Shown in pieces: positions 41,586 through 53,029 of a DNA stretch of 64,000 nt (position 1 is the stretch's first letter; the number at the start of each line of letters is the position of its first letter). The position numbers and the translations under genes were made by a program. This DNA comes from Chondrus crispus (taxonomy: Eukaryota; Rhodophyta; Florideophyceae; Gigartinales; Gigartinaceae), in NCBI RefSeq assembly GCF_000350225.1, contig NW_005179106.1:1-64000 (forward strand), written 5' to 3'. The notes beneath the pieces were generated by a model, which worked only from the letters and a program-made list of their open reading frames with translations, made no database searches and was not told where the DNA came from.

Positions 41586-44500
41586 TTAAGCGTGAACGTC
41601 CGCGTTCACGTCTGAGGTAAGGCCTCTGCCGGTGCGCCTCCGGAGGCGTTGGGCGTAACGAGACACCAACTCCTCCGGGACGTGAGTCCGTGCGGTCCAA
41701 GTGGGCGTGTCGTAATCCGCCCACTTGATGAGGAACTCCGTAGTTCCGTCCTCCATGGCCCGATGCCGGAGTAGTCGCTCGACAGCGTACTGAGTGCCCT
41801 CGGTGACCTTGTCGGCAAGGTCACCTGGGGTTGTCGTGCTCGCCCGTGACACGCTCGTCGGTGGTGGGGCGTACACGCAGCGGTCTGCGGAGACGCGCTC
41901 GGTAACACCATCACGATCGATCGTGATGGTTCGCCGGTCGTTGGCGAGTACCCGGTATGGCCCAACGGCGGGCGACGCGAGTTTGTTAGACGTCTTTGCC
42001 CCATCGGTGGGGTTCAGGTAGACGTAATTACCTGGCTTGATACGTGCGTTGAGCCGTCTGACGCGTTTATCGAAGTCGCGCTTGTACCGAGCCTTCGTCC
42101 GGCGCAGGCTCCCGTACGCCTTCTGGATCGTGTCGTCCAACGTCTTGAGGAACTCAGCGCGCGCGTTGCCACTATCGGACGGGGGCGCGTCACCGTCGGC
42201 TCTACGTAGAGAGAACTCCGGCGGGGGTCGGCTGAGGACGAGCTCGAAGGGCGTGGTACTCGTCGTACGATGTACGTGGGAGTTGTACGCGTACGTGAGC
42301 GGCCCCACGTACACGTCCCAGTCGTCCTGATGTTCGCCGACGTAACTGCGTAACATCGAAGCGATGGTCCGGTTGTATCGCTCGACCTGCCCGTTCGTCT
42401 GGGGGTGGTACGCCAAAGTGTACAAGTTCGTCACCCCCAGGACACGGCACGTGCTGTGGAAGAACTTCGCGTTAAACTGCGGTCCGTTATCCGACAGTAG
42501 CGAGCGTGGGACGCCGTATTTAAATACCCACGCGTCGCAGAACGCGACGGCGACCGTGTACGCGGTTACGGTCCGCAGTGCCACAACTTGAGTCAGCTTG
42601 GTGAAACGGTCCGTAATTACGAGAAGGAACCGTTTCCCTGCCTTCGTCTTGGGTAGCGGTCCCGAGATGTCGATGGCGAGGCTCTCGAGCGGCCGTGTTG
42701 CCGGAAACAACATCAAACGGTTGAGGTGTTTCCGCAACTTAACACGGTTCATCGCGCATGTTCGGCACCCTCGCACCGTAGCTGCGACATCTGCAGCGAG
42801 ATGGGGCCAGTAGTACTCGCGACGGAGCGCGAAGTACATACGGTTCTGGCCCGGGTGCCCCGCGATGGTTGGTGTGTGGCAGAGCTGGAGAAGCCGAGCC
42901 CGTAACGTCCGTGGCACCACGACCTGCACGATGTCAGGGTCGAAGGGGTGTCTCCGTTTGAGCACCCCGTGGTGGTCCTCGAAGAACGCGGAGTCCCGGG
43001 ACTCTGACTGTCGTGCCAGTACGGTCTGGCAGAAGTCATCCACGCGTTGCTCTTCGGCTATCTCCTCTAACGTAAGAGGGGCCGGAAGGTCGTCCTGCGG
43101 AGGGGCGACCGTGGAAGCGGGCGCGCCAACTTCGGGTTGTTCGGCGGGCTCGATGTCGACAGCGTCGAACTCTTCGTTCTCCTCCCAGAACGAGGTGGGT
43201 CCTTCAAGAGCGGGGGCCTCGTCGTCGCCCCTCGGCTCGTCGCGCGTACGGACGCACGAACCTCTTCGCGATCCGGCTTGGTTCCTTGTTGTCACGAAGA
43301 CATGGACGGCCTTGTCATCGCAGCTCGCGGTACAGACGTGGTCCGCGAGCTCGTCCGACATGTCACGAACGGTCGTACCCGCATCGAAGGTGGGAATGTC
43401 GTCATCCACCTCGACGACTGGGCGAGGGTCGTCGGTGACCCTTGGCGACACGAGGCGTGACAGGGCATCGGGCACCTGGTGCACGCGCCCGGGGCGGTAC
43501 TGGATGGTGAAGTCGTATTCGGCCAACCGCAGTCGCCACCGGGTAAGCCTTCCGGAACTCTCCGTGAGGGACATAAGCCATCGGAGGGCATCATGGTCCG
43601 TCCGGACAATGAACTTGGTACCTTCGATGTACGGCCGTAGTGTGCGGACGGCCCACACTACGGCAAAGCATTCGCGCTCCGTAGCGCTGTAAGTGCGCTC
43701 ACTATCGGACAGTGAGTACGACCAATACCCCACGGGGTGCCAGTCGTTGGCGCCTTCGTGTTCCTGGAGCAACGTACAGCCCAGTTGATAGGCACTAGCA
43801 TCCGTGTCGATCATGTACGGCCGACCGTACCGCGGCAATGCTAGGATCGGCGGGGAAATCATCCGCTCCTTCAACGTTTCGAACGCTTGAAGTTGCAGCT
43901 CGGTCGGGTCGTCGAAGTTAGGGTCCGCGTCCTTGCGCGTCATGTCCGTTAATGGGCGCGCAATCTTTGCGAACCCCTTCACGAAGCGGCGGTAGACGTT
44001 GCACGCTCCGAGGTACGAGCGCACCTGCGTCAACGTCCTCGGAAACGTGAACGTCTTGAAGGCGTCCGCCGCCGCTTCGGCGACGCTCAGCTTACCTGGG
44101 GAAATGACGTGCCCCAGGTAGTGCACCTTCGGTTGGAAGAAGCTACACTTCTTGAGCTTGAGGGAGATTCCGGCGCTCCTCAGCAAGCTCAAGACAGTGT
44201 CGAGATGCTTTGCGTGTTCTCCGTGTGTACGGGAGAACACGATGACATCATCCAGGTAGACGAGGCATATCTGCCATCGGACGCCAGATAGGATGATGTC
44301 GAGGGCACGTTGGAAGGTGGTCGGTGCCCCTTTTAGCCCGAACGGCATACGCAAATGGCGAAACGTTCCCATATGCGTAGTGAACGTGGTCTTGTCCCGG
44401 TCTTCCGGAGCGACCGGGATCTGCCAATAACCGGAATTGCAGTCCAACGTCGTAAAGACGGCTGCATCTCCGAGCGAATCGATGCAGTCGTCCATCCGGG

Positions 44501-46295
44501 GCAGCGGATACGAATCCGCTGTCGTCTTTGCGTTGAGACGCCGGTAGTCCACGCAGAACCGAAGAGAGCCGTCTTTCTTCGGTACGAGCACCACGGGGGA
44601 CGCCCACTCGGTGCTCGCAGGTTCGATTACCCCTGCGTTCAACATTTTGTTGACTTCCTTGGCGACCATCTCACGCATAGCCGGCCCCTTTCGGTAGGGC
44701 ATTGAACGTATCGGCTTCGTACCCGGTTCGAGGGGAATGCAGTGTTCGGTCGCTCGGATCGTTCCGAGCGCCCCGCTCCACAGACTCGAGTGCTTACGGA
44801 GCATCTCGAGCACGTGGACCCGGAACTTGTCATCATCGATGTATGACAAGTCGATTTCTTTTTCCCAATCCTCCGGCGGATTTTCGGGATCCTTTTCAGA
44901 GGCGGGTGCGGTGCCCCCTTCCGGCGGCGGGCACTTCGCCGGTCGGCCGTCCGTACCGGCTCCTCTCTTCTCAACGGTTGCTTCCTGGGCGGAGCCTGGT
45001 CGACCAGCTCCTGCCGTTCCGACTTGATCGGTCAAGTCGCTGAGGTGTAGCGCGTGCGCGATCCCCTCGGCGATGCGACGTTCGGGCGTCAAGATCGCGA
45101 GGGGGTTGCGCTTCGCGTATCCCACAACGGTGTGCTTCGGAAGCCGCCTTTCCTGTCGCGAAAAGTTCGCGACGATGACGTCGAAGGTCTGGTTCGGCAG
45201 GACCTCGACGACGCCGTTCGTCAGCCTCACTCCATGTCGGTGTTGGAGTGACGGCTTCGGCTCTATAAACACGAGTGCCCTCCCCGTCGTCGTAACGCGC
45301 ACACGGGCCTGCGACCTCGCGGGAATGGTAACCCAGCGGGCGATTCGGATCGCCTGAAGGGCTTCGTCGCGTGCATCAGCCCGGCTTGTCTGACGTCCGT
45401 GCCGCCTGGTTGGGGGAGTCGGCTCCCCCTTCCCGTCGACGATGGCAACGGAGCCACCTTGGCGGAGCTTCAACCGTTGAGCTTCGATGTCGATACTTCG
45501 TACGTGTGTATCGATGAAGGCCGTACCAAGGAGGACCGGCACGGCGAGCTGGTCCGCCACGACGAACGGAATTCGGAACGTCGTGTTCCTCAACCGCACG
45601 GCCAGGCGTACGACGGCCGAGAGCTTAAGCGGGTTGCTATTCGCGCCTGCCAATCGGGGCAGTGGCGCGTCGCGGATGACGTACCGCGACCAATCAGGAG
45701 GAAGGTCCGCCTTCCTCACCAGATTGTACCCCGAGCACGTATCAACGGCGATCGTGCGGGGCTTGAAGGCATTTCCCTCTGTGGCTATCGAGCCGAGGAC
45801 GTTGTAAATCTTCGACGTCATAAGGCAAATGACGCCGTCGACCACCTTCGGCGTGCCCGGCTCGGCGAGATCGTTCGGCCTGGGCCGCCGGCGCCGATTC
45901 CGACTTCTCTTCCGCGTCCTTCGGCCTTGGTCGCGGGGCGCCCTTCGGTCGGCCGCGTCCCGGCGACAAGTCGCGTTCGTACGCGGCTTGAATTCTTCTG
46001 GCGGCCCCGGGTCCCCCTGGGTCGGGCCGCTGGCGCGTTCGATGCGCTATTTGTTAGGCACTTGGCTCACGGTTTCCACAGTGGCTTCCTCCGTGTGCGC
46101 CGGGCTCACGGTTGCCTCAGCGTCTTCTTCCTTTCGCACCGAGCTTACGGGTGTCTCGGTGCGCCTGTGGGGGGTTGAGGGGAATAATATCGGTAAACAT
46201 TCCCCTCCCCCGCCAGGGACAAATAGGGGCGGGTCAAGGTTGGTGTGACAAGACGGTTCACGCGACCGCGCGAACGTAACCGTCTTTACGGGTTT
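41586..46295 (-). pseudogene. pol: Pol of gypsy element C, nonsense codon near its start
   Basis: Same domain order as B and colinear throughout. The only clear lesion is TAG at 46049-46047, where B has AAG, shortly after the frameshift entry and before the protease. From 45845 (MVDGVICLMTSK) the frame is open for 1419 codons including YLDDVIVFSR, TDHDALRWL, LLSDNGPQF, NGQVERYN and the chromodomain (EFLIKWADYDTPTW). Also of note: SLAIDISGPLP where B has SLAIDILGPLP next to the first catalytic Asp of integrase. Protease site DTCSG as in B. Confidence 0.92.
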
Positions 46296-48847
46296 TTCGA
46301 ACTACCCGAGCTGTCAGTGCTATTCGCCTGGCTATCGTTAGCTAGCGCGTCGACGGGCCCCTGGCCGCGCGGATGGGGACGGTTTCCCCACCGCGACTGG
46401 CCATCTTCTACGAAGTAATCGGATACTTCGGGGCCTTGTATTGCAACGTCCGGCCGTTGCAATATTCGGGGGGGTGAGGGAACGGTCTCTCCTCCGCTTC
46501 CTTCCGTGGGCTGGGGGTACGTTTGCCCAGCCCAATCTTGGAGGTACATGATGGCGTTCTGTACCCCTTGGGGCAACGGGGGTCGGCCCCGGTCGCCTCG
46601 CCCATCTCGACGGGGATATTGCGTATCCATCCGACGAGGGTCACGTCGATCCCTTTGATCGGTCCCCGGGTATCGGTACCCGCCTTCACGAGGGGCAAAA
46701 CGGACGCCCCGACCCGATCGGCTGGGGTCACCTCGACGCGGGCCTCGGTCTGCCCGCGTAGACTGCTGGATGAGATTGCGCATTCCGGGGCGCGTCTTTA
46801 TCTGATAGCGGTAGTTCCTGTACGCCGTGAACTGACGTTGTTCAGGCGACAGGAACGGGCACGCGTACATGGCGTGGCCGTACGTCCGGCACAGCCAACA
46901 AATGTACGCGCTGCCATCGGTCGACGCGAAAGTCGCCGCGTGGCGTGCCTCCTCATCGGTGAGTCGAGGCACGTTAGGCAGCCCGCGGTCTCCTTCTCGA
47001 CGGGAGATATCCAGCTCGGCCATGTTGTGGTTCGGACCACCCGTGGCTCTCGGCGTGTGTGCGAACGCCGTTGCGAAGCTTCCGGTCGAACCGGGGGAAG
47101 CTGGCGTAGGGGGTCGGCCTCCTGCCCGGTCGAAGCCTTGCGTCATGAGGACAGGGTCGGCCTGCCAGTCATCTTCTCCAATGTGGAGGGCGGTCGCCGG
47201 CGAACTCGTTCCGTGCGACCTTGGAGTTCGGACTCCCTTCGCTGCCGGCTTCGGGTCCGGCAGCGGCAACCCGCGACGAGCGCGGTAGGTTGTACCCTCG
47301 GCCGTTGCGATACGGCGAATCGTTGAGAGTTCGGTCTTCTGTTGTCCGGGCAACCTTTGCATCGTCTCTGCCACTGCGGCCCGGGTCGCAGTGGACAGCC
47401 CGCGCACGAAGTAGTGCGGTAGAGCTTTTTCTGAGAACACGGCCGTGCATCGGAACGCGGCGGATTCCAGCCGGTCTGCGAACGTGTTCTCGGTTTCATG
47501 AGGAAGCTGTCGCGCCGACGCGACAGCATCAAACGCTTCCCCCAACACGTCGTCGGTTAGGTATCGTTTGATAAATTGGTTGACGAGACCAGGCCAGCTC
47601 GTGTCGTCGTGGAGCTGGCCGGCGCGGAGGCCGCGCATGGTGTAACTCGTATACAACCGCTCCGTGTCCCGCTCGAGGAAGTGAGCAAAGCCACGGATTG
47701 CCACACCTTCGGTCAGGTGCTGGGCATTGAAGGTTATCCGGATATCCTTCAGAAACGGGAGCAACTGAATCGCGTCAGTACCGTCGAAGCTCTTCATCGT
47801 GGGACGGAGCCCACGGCAGCGTTGGACGTACTTCGCGATCCGTCCCGCGTCACCCGAGGTGACGAGCCTCGAGGTGTTGTTCAACCGATACATGCGGTAG
47901 TTCGCGACGGCGCTGAATTCCTGTATCATGGTGTGGACGGGCTCGAGCCTGGGTTCGGCGGGGCCCAACGTTCCGAACGGCGTGACGGGCAACGTTCGGA
48001 CGTCGACGGGGCCGGGATGCGCGGTAAGATCCGCTGGCTGGTAGCCGCCCCAGCGAGGATCGAAGGGGAGAATCGGTTCCCCTGATCCGCGGGCGACTCC
48101 TCCACGGCCACGGTCGGGGTCGTCCGGTACCAGTCGGGACTGCCGCATGCTTCCGGATGCATACGGCAGTTCTTGAGTCTCGGACGCGAAGTTCGCGTCC
48201 GCCGTCGGCTTGATGTCCTCCGCCCTCCGACTGGTGACGGCTCCAGTCGGGGGCCACTCCTGCGCTCCGGATGCGCCCGGAGGAACAGTGGCACCGGGCC
48301 CACTCGAGGGGGCTCCGGGCGGCCTCTCGGCCGAGGTCTGTTCCATCTCACGGGCACGGCGGCGCGTTGAGTTGAGCTCCGCCGCCATGTGCGCGAACGC
48401 TCCCATCTGTTCGGCTGATGGGAAGGGATGCGGGTCGCGTCGGACCCCGGAGTTTGCACTCGCGGGTCGACCCGCAACGTCCATGGCGGGGGAATCGATG
48501 CGCGCGTCTTCGACCAGTACCAAACGGGACTGTAGCTGGTCGACGAGAGTGCGCAGGTTCTCCAAGGACTGAGTTACGGGCTCAAACCTTCCTTCGCGGA
48601 GGGAGCGCAACTCATCCATACAGCGGGCGTAGACGCTGTCGGAGACGTCGATATGGAGGGATGTTCGGACATCTTCGATATACTCCGCGATGCGATCGTA
48701 CATCGCGCGAGCGCGTCCTTCGGAGAAGTCGGGCGACGGTTCGCGGTCTCGGGGACCAGCGTCGCCGTCGCCGACTCGGACGCGGAGCGCGGCCTCTCGC
48801 ACATCGGCGGGCTCCGAGCGAATCGAGGTGGAATATTCGCCACTCAT
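46286..48847 (-). CDS. gag: Gag of gypsy element C
   Basis: 853 residues, start MSGEYSTSIRSEPADV, same length and layout as B including the knuckle CWLCRTYGHAMYAC and the tail ending SSGSSKNP. Scattered substitutions only (for example GFAHFLERDTE against VFAHFLERDAE). Intact. Confidence 0.95.
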   Translation of the reverse strand: MSGEYSTSIRSEPADVREAALRVRVGDGDAGPRDREPSPDFSEGRARAMYDRIAEYIEDVRTSLHIDVSDSVYARCMDELRSLREGRFEPVTQSLENLRTLVDQLQSRLVLVEDARIDSPAMDVAGRPASANSGVRRDPHPFPSAEQMGAFAHMAAELNSTRRRAREMEQTSAERPPGAPSSGPGATVPPGASGAQEWPPTGAVTSRRAEDIKPTADANFASETQELPYASGSMRQSRLVPDDPDRGRGGVARGSGEPILPFDPRWGGYQPADLTAHPGPVDVRTLPVTPFGTLGPAEPRLEPVHTMIQEFSAVANYRMYRLNNTSRLVTSGDAGRIAKYVQRCRGLRPTMKSFDGTDAIQLLPFLKDIRITFNAQHLTEGVAIRGFAHFLERDTERLYTSYTMRGLRAGQLHDDTSWPGLVNQFIKRYLTDDVLGEAFDAVASARQLPHETENTFADRLESAAFRCTAVFSEKALPHYFVRGLSTATRAAVAETMQRLPGQQKTELSTIRRIATAEGTTYRARRGLPLPDPKPAAKGVRTPRSHGTSSPATALHIGEDDWQADPVLMTQGFDRAGGRPPTPASPGSTGSFATAFAHTPRATGGPNHNMAELDISRREGDRGLPNVPRLTDEEARHAATFASTDGSAYICWLCRTYGHAMYACPFLSPEQRQFTAYRNYRYQIKTRPGMRNLIQQSTRADRGPRRGDPSRSGRGVRFAPREGGYRYPGTDQRDRRDPRRMDTQYPRRDGRGDRGRPPLPQGVQNAIMYLQDWAGQTYPQPTEGSGGETVPSPPRILQRPDVAIQGPEVSDYFVEDGQSRWGNRPHPRGQGPVDALANDSQANSTDSSGSSKNP
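46292..46298 (-). promoter_or_regulatory. Gag-pol -1 frameshift site, G AAA AAC (C)
   Basis: Identical to B in sequence and phase; one codon before the stop at 46288-46286. Confidence 0.65.
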
Positions 48848-48910
48848 CTCGACGCGTACGGACGCGGAGGTAAACGATAGTCTTCTCGGTTTGATCGTGA
48901 GAGTCTTCTA

Positions 48911-48923
48911 GGTCGGGAGACCA
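48911..48923 (-). promoter_or_regulatory. Primer-binding site of element C
   Basis: Minus-strand TGGTCTCCCGACC, one base inside LTR3. Confidence 0.82.
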
Positions 48924-48924
48924 C

Positions 48925-49536
48925 TGTAGTATAATCACCCCCAACGACGAGGGGGGTGAGTACTGACAGTTCGGAAAGACCCCGATCGGCGGGAAGACAG
49001 AAGCACGGCCCACCCACGGTACCGAGCACGGGCTCGAGGTAGCGGTGGTAGAGCGGGATCGGTGAGGACGCGCGCACGCGCGAGCGGTTCTACGCCTCGA
49101 CGCCCCGGAGCGGTACTGGGTGACGATCCAGTACCGACGGGCGGAGGCGGAGCCGGCTCGTGGGCGTGCTACGCGCGTCCTCAACCCGCGCGCGGTGCTA
49201 CTCCTAGGTAAAACGGACGGAAGTACCTAAAAGTAAGCGGGCGGACCAAGGTGGAGGATCCTTGACAAGTCCGTGCTTGTCGTCCTCCACCGCCGGCGGT
49301 CCGCTCATATTTAATGTACAGGGTCACCTATCATAACATTACAGTAGTGCAGGTCGGCCTGCACTGTAGTGCTGTCAGCCGTCGGGGCTGGCAGCACACG
49401 TGTTGTACACGTGTGTGCGCGCTCGCCCCCGTACACGTGGGGTACACGTGTGCGCGCGCACTGAGGTACTGTAGAGCTCGGGCTCTACTGTTATAAATCT
49501 AATCTAAATCTAATTTAGGGAGGGGGATATGCTACA
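48925..49536 (-). repeat. LTR3: 5' LTR of element C
   Basis: 612 bp. R-U5 nearly identical to LTR1 and LTR2. Hairpins: 49346-49353/49358-49365, 49371-49380/49386-49395 (one T-G wobble) and 49471-49477/49482-49488. TATA-like box 49307-49314. It is inserted into the LTR of copia G: the base order after it (ctattctcttgcc) continues as at 56011. The left copy of a ctatt duplication is not in the window. Confidence 0.88.
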
Positions 49537-49735
49537 CTATTCTCTTGCCAACAGACTCTCCTCTCTGCAAACCTTTTGCTGAGAATCTCAAAGGATTGCA
49601 TTATCAGTAATGTCGTTGGGAGAGATGCACTGTAGGTTGACGTCTGAAATAATCAAATACTACCGTTTTCAGTGCGGTTTAATTATTTAGATGCATTTTG
49701 TCGAACTGTATACGTCACCGTCGACTCCCAAATTT
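49537..49735 (-). repeat. 3' LTR of copia-type element G, cut by LTR3
   Basis: 199 bp matching 56011-56215 with few changes. Minus strand starts TGTGGAAATTTGGG right after the polypurine tract. The rest of the LTR was displaced by insertion of the gypsy LTR. Confidence 0.85.
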
Positions 49736-49755
49736 CCACACTCCCTCTTTTTTGA
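49736..49755 (-). promoter_or_regulatory. Polypurine tract of element G
   Basis: Minus-strand AAAAAAGAGGGAG touching the 3' LTR. It lies within the last codons of the RNase H frame. Confidence 0.65.
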
Positions 49756-52700
49756 CGCGACGTATTCCCGGTTTGGCTTCTGGCAATCCACTGGTCCACA
49801 GGGTGTGTGATTCTTGCGTACTTTAATGTGTTGATGAGAGATTTGTTGCCGTTGCCTTTTGTCAAGCAATCGGCCAGGTTGTGTTCCCACCGAATGAATC
49901 CTATTTGCTCCATTTCATTTTGTTGGTACGCCATTTTGACTACCTCAAGGTCAATCATTAGTTGTTTCTCAACCGTGGTAGAAGCTTTTGTGATCACATC
50001 AAATAATGAGAGACTATCCGTAAACATTAGGATCGGTATCTTTATGTTCATCATCTTCTGTATGTCATGTCTGAGCATGAAGTCTATATCAAAGGAGTCA
50101 GGAAAGGCCATGGTTTCGCTGCCTAAAACTGATCTTGACACTCGCTTAGCCTTATGAGACGACCAATAGAGTGGTTGGCAAAGGTTGCTGCTATCACATA
50201 GAAATATGATGTATCCAAGCTGAGAAGAGCCGTCAGAGTTGTTTGCATACGAAAGCATCTGAATAAACTCTTATGTGTAACTTGTTATCGTCAAGTTTGG
50301 GATACCTCAGTGGTAGGTATGGCTCTTTGTTGAGTCGTCTAATGGTGCGGTTAATGTATCGGATTTGAATTTTTGGATCCATAGCATACTTTGATTCGGT
50401 AACCTGGGCGGCTTGAGCAATAGAGAAACTAATGTCTGGTCTAGTGTAGGTAATCCAGGCTAATTTGGCTCTTAATGATCGATAAGACTTGTACGTGGCT
50501 GTGTTCGGCAGCCTCTCTAACTTTCGGATGTACAACGTTCGGTGGATCATGTATTCAGAATCCTTTTTTTCAACTTGTACTCCGACGAAACTAAACTTAT
50601 CGTAAGCTCTTCCCTTACACTTGAACTTCTCTTCTGTCTTGTGGGCGAGATCTGAATATTCCTTGGTACCTGCTTGGAGGGCATCGTCCACGTAAGTAAT
50701 GCACATGCCGTCAAGCTTGTCCCGTATGCATTTAAAGAAAAATGCTCCATCACCGGTTGTTCCGGTCATGTTCAAGTCCTGTTTGAAATGATTGCTGATG
50801 GTACGGCCCCAGTAATCACCACTATCGGCAAGACCGTACAAAGGTTTTAACAACTTCAGCAACTTGCCCTGGTTCAGTTCAAATTCTCCAGTCGGTTTGA
50901 TGTATACATCCCTCATAAGTTTTTCTGCGCTTTGAAGGTATGCTTGAGTCACATCTATTGAAAACAGTCGGAATCCGCATATTGCTGCCAATCCGATCAA
51001 ATTCGTGTGGAGTGTTGCCTTGGTGTGGCAGTATCATGTACGAGAGACGTTTTTAGCTTATCCCTGTACCCTTGAACTACAAAACGGGCCTTCCATACTT
51101 CGTATTTAGTGCCTTCATCTTTTATTGCTAGTACAAATCTACCGCCGAGAATATTTGCGTTCTTAGGCACTTCTGACTTGCAGACAAGCTTCCAAGTTCC
51201 TTTCTCAATCAAATCTTTCAGCTCCTTCTTCTTTGCGGCTCTGAATCTTTCATCGGTCGATCTCGGGTCACCATGTTTGATCACTTCAGTGAGTTCTACA
51301 TCAAAATTAGACGGCTTTGGTCTGTTTACTGATTTAAACGGCTTCAACATTGTAGTAAGGAACTCGTCCCGTGAGAGGATGTCTGTTGGTGCAGAGTTTT
51401 CTCGAACATAAGGCTTAACTTGTTGCATGTTCATGGTCTTATGCCATTGCCCGTCGTTGCTCTTAACATCAACTATCTTGTCCCTTATACCTGTGATGGT
51501 AGCAGGTCCAATCCATTCTTTACTTCTTTCTTGATATACAAGTACTTCTTGTCCTAATTCAAATGCGAAATTGGTCACGGTTGGGATTCTTCTGGTAAGA
51601 GCAGCAAGAATGCGCCTCTCTGCCACCACAGCATTCATTTCCATTTGTGCCTTTTAAAGTGCAAGCATCCTTTCTTTCTGAGCGGGTATATCTGAGCTAA
51701 TGATTGGGAATCTTAGTATTATCCCGAATACAACCAGTGAGGGAACTAGTCCGTTATCTCCGTTGGTATCGTTCATGGCTTTGATTGACAGTTTCAATGC
51801 AATGTTGCGGTCAATTTGAGGAAAGTCGAATATTACCCTTCGATAAATTCTTCGGAGGGGTGCGTGTAGTCTTTCTCCAATGCCTAATGAGTTGTGAGCT
51901 TCGACTCTTGAAATTCGAAGTTCTATCCCAACGCTTTCGGCCATTTCCTTCCACCTAGGCGAAGTGAAAACGGATCCCGCATCAGTTCTGACGCGGTTAG
52001 GGAATCCTGTATAGAGAGTGCACCTCGCTTCAAGGAAAGCAAGCCATATTCCGTTGACTGATTGTCCGTAATTCTGACCCTGAGAGTCTAAAAATATGGC
52101 CGAGCTGAAACGAGTTGCAGTGTCGACAATATGCAGAATTGCTTTTCCCTCATTGAACATCAGATCCATTGATATTTCTTCACCAAACTTAACGTCTTGC
52201 AGTGCGGGTAACGTGGTCTTGAAGCTAGTTGGTTGTGATCCAAGCCTTTGACAGGTATTGCATAACTTAGAGATCTCTTTCAAGACTTTTGTTGTGGCCT
52301 CGGTGGCCTCGTGCGGCCGAGCTTTTCTGATGAGATTCAGAAGTTTCGTATCCGTTGGGTGTCGAAAACCTCTATGAAGTTTGACTAGTTCACTTCTTGA
52401 GAATAGTACTGCATCTTCCCGTTTCCATTCCAGGTAGACATGTCCAAACTTCCTTACGACTGGGACAGCAATGTTTCCCGGAGAACTGATTAGTACATTT
52501 CTTGTCGTATCCAGGTATAGTTGAAGTTTATAGAGCAAATCCAATCCCAAAAGAAAAGGTACATTCGCTCTAACTACGTCAACCTCAATTGGCACAAATC
52601 CGTTCTTGAGAAACGGTAATCGAATTGAGATTGATCCGATTGACTTCTGCACATCAACACCGAATCTGTACTGGTTGAAGTTCGCTTTTAGTTTGAAATT

Positions 52701-53029
52701 ACATCCAACAAATCTGCAGTATGCTTTGGCTTGCAGTTGTCCGATAACAGTGCGTTGTGCTCCAGTGTCGATGCAAGCTCCCTGCCAGTTTTTCCTGCGT
52801 TCATCCAAATTGATTCTCATCTGTGAAAGACCTCGACGAGAGTTTAACACAGAATTGGTCATTGCATCGCTGGAGGATTTTCTGAGACGCCGGTTTCTTC
52901 GTATGTCATGGGCTGTCCTTGACCTACGCGAGATTTTGTACCGGAACCGTTTTTTCTTGAGGACAGTCTCGTAGCACGGTTTATTTTCTTTCGACTTCAA
53001 ACTACGACGGTAAACTAGACTGTCTCTCC

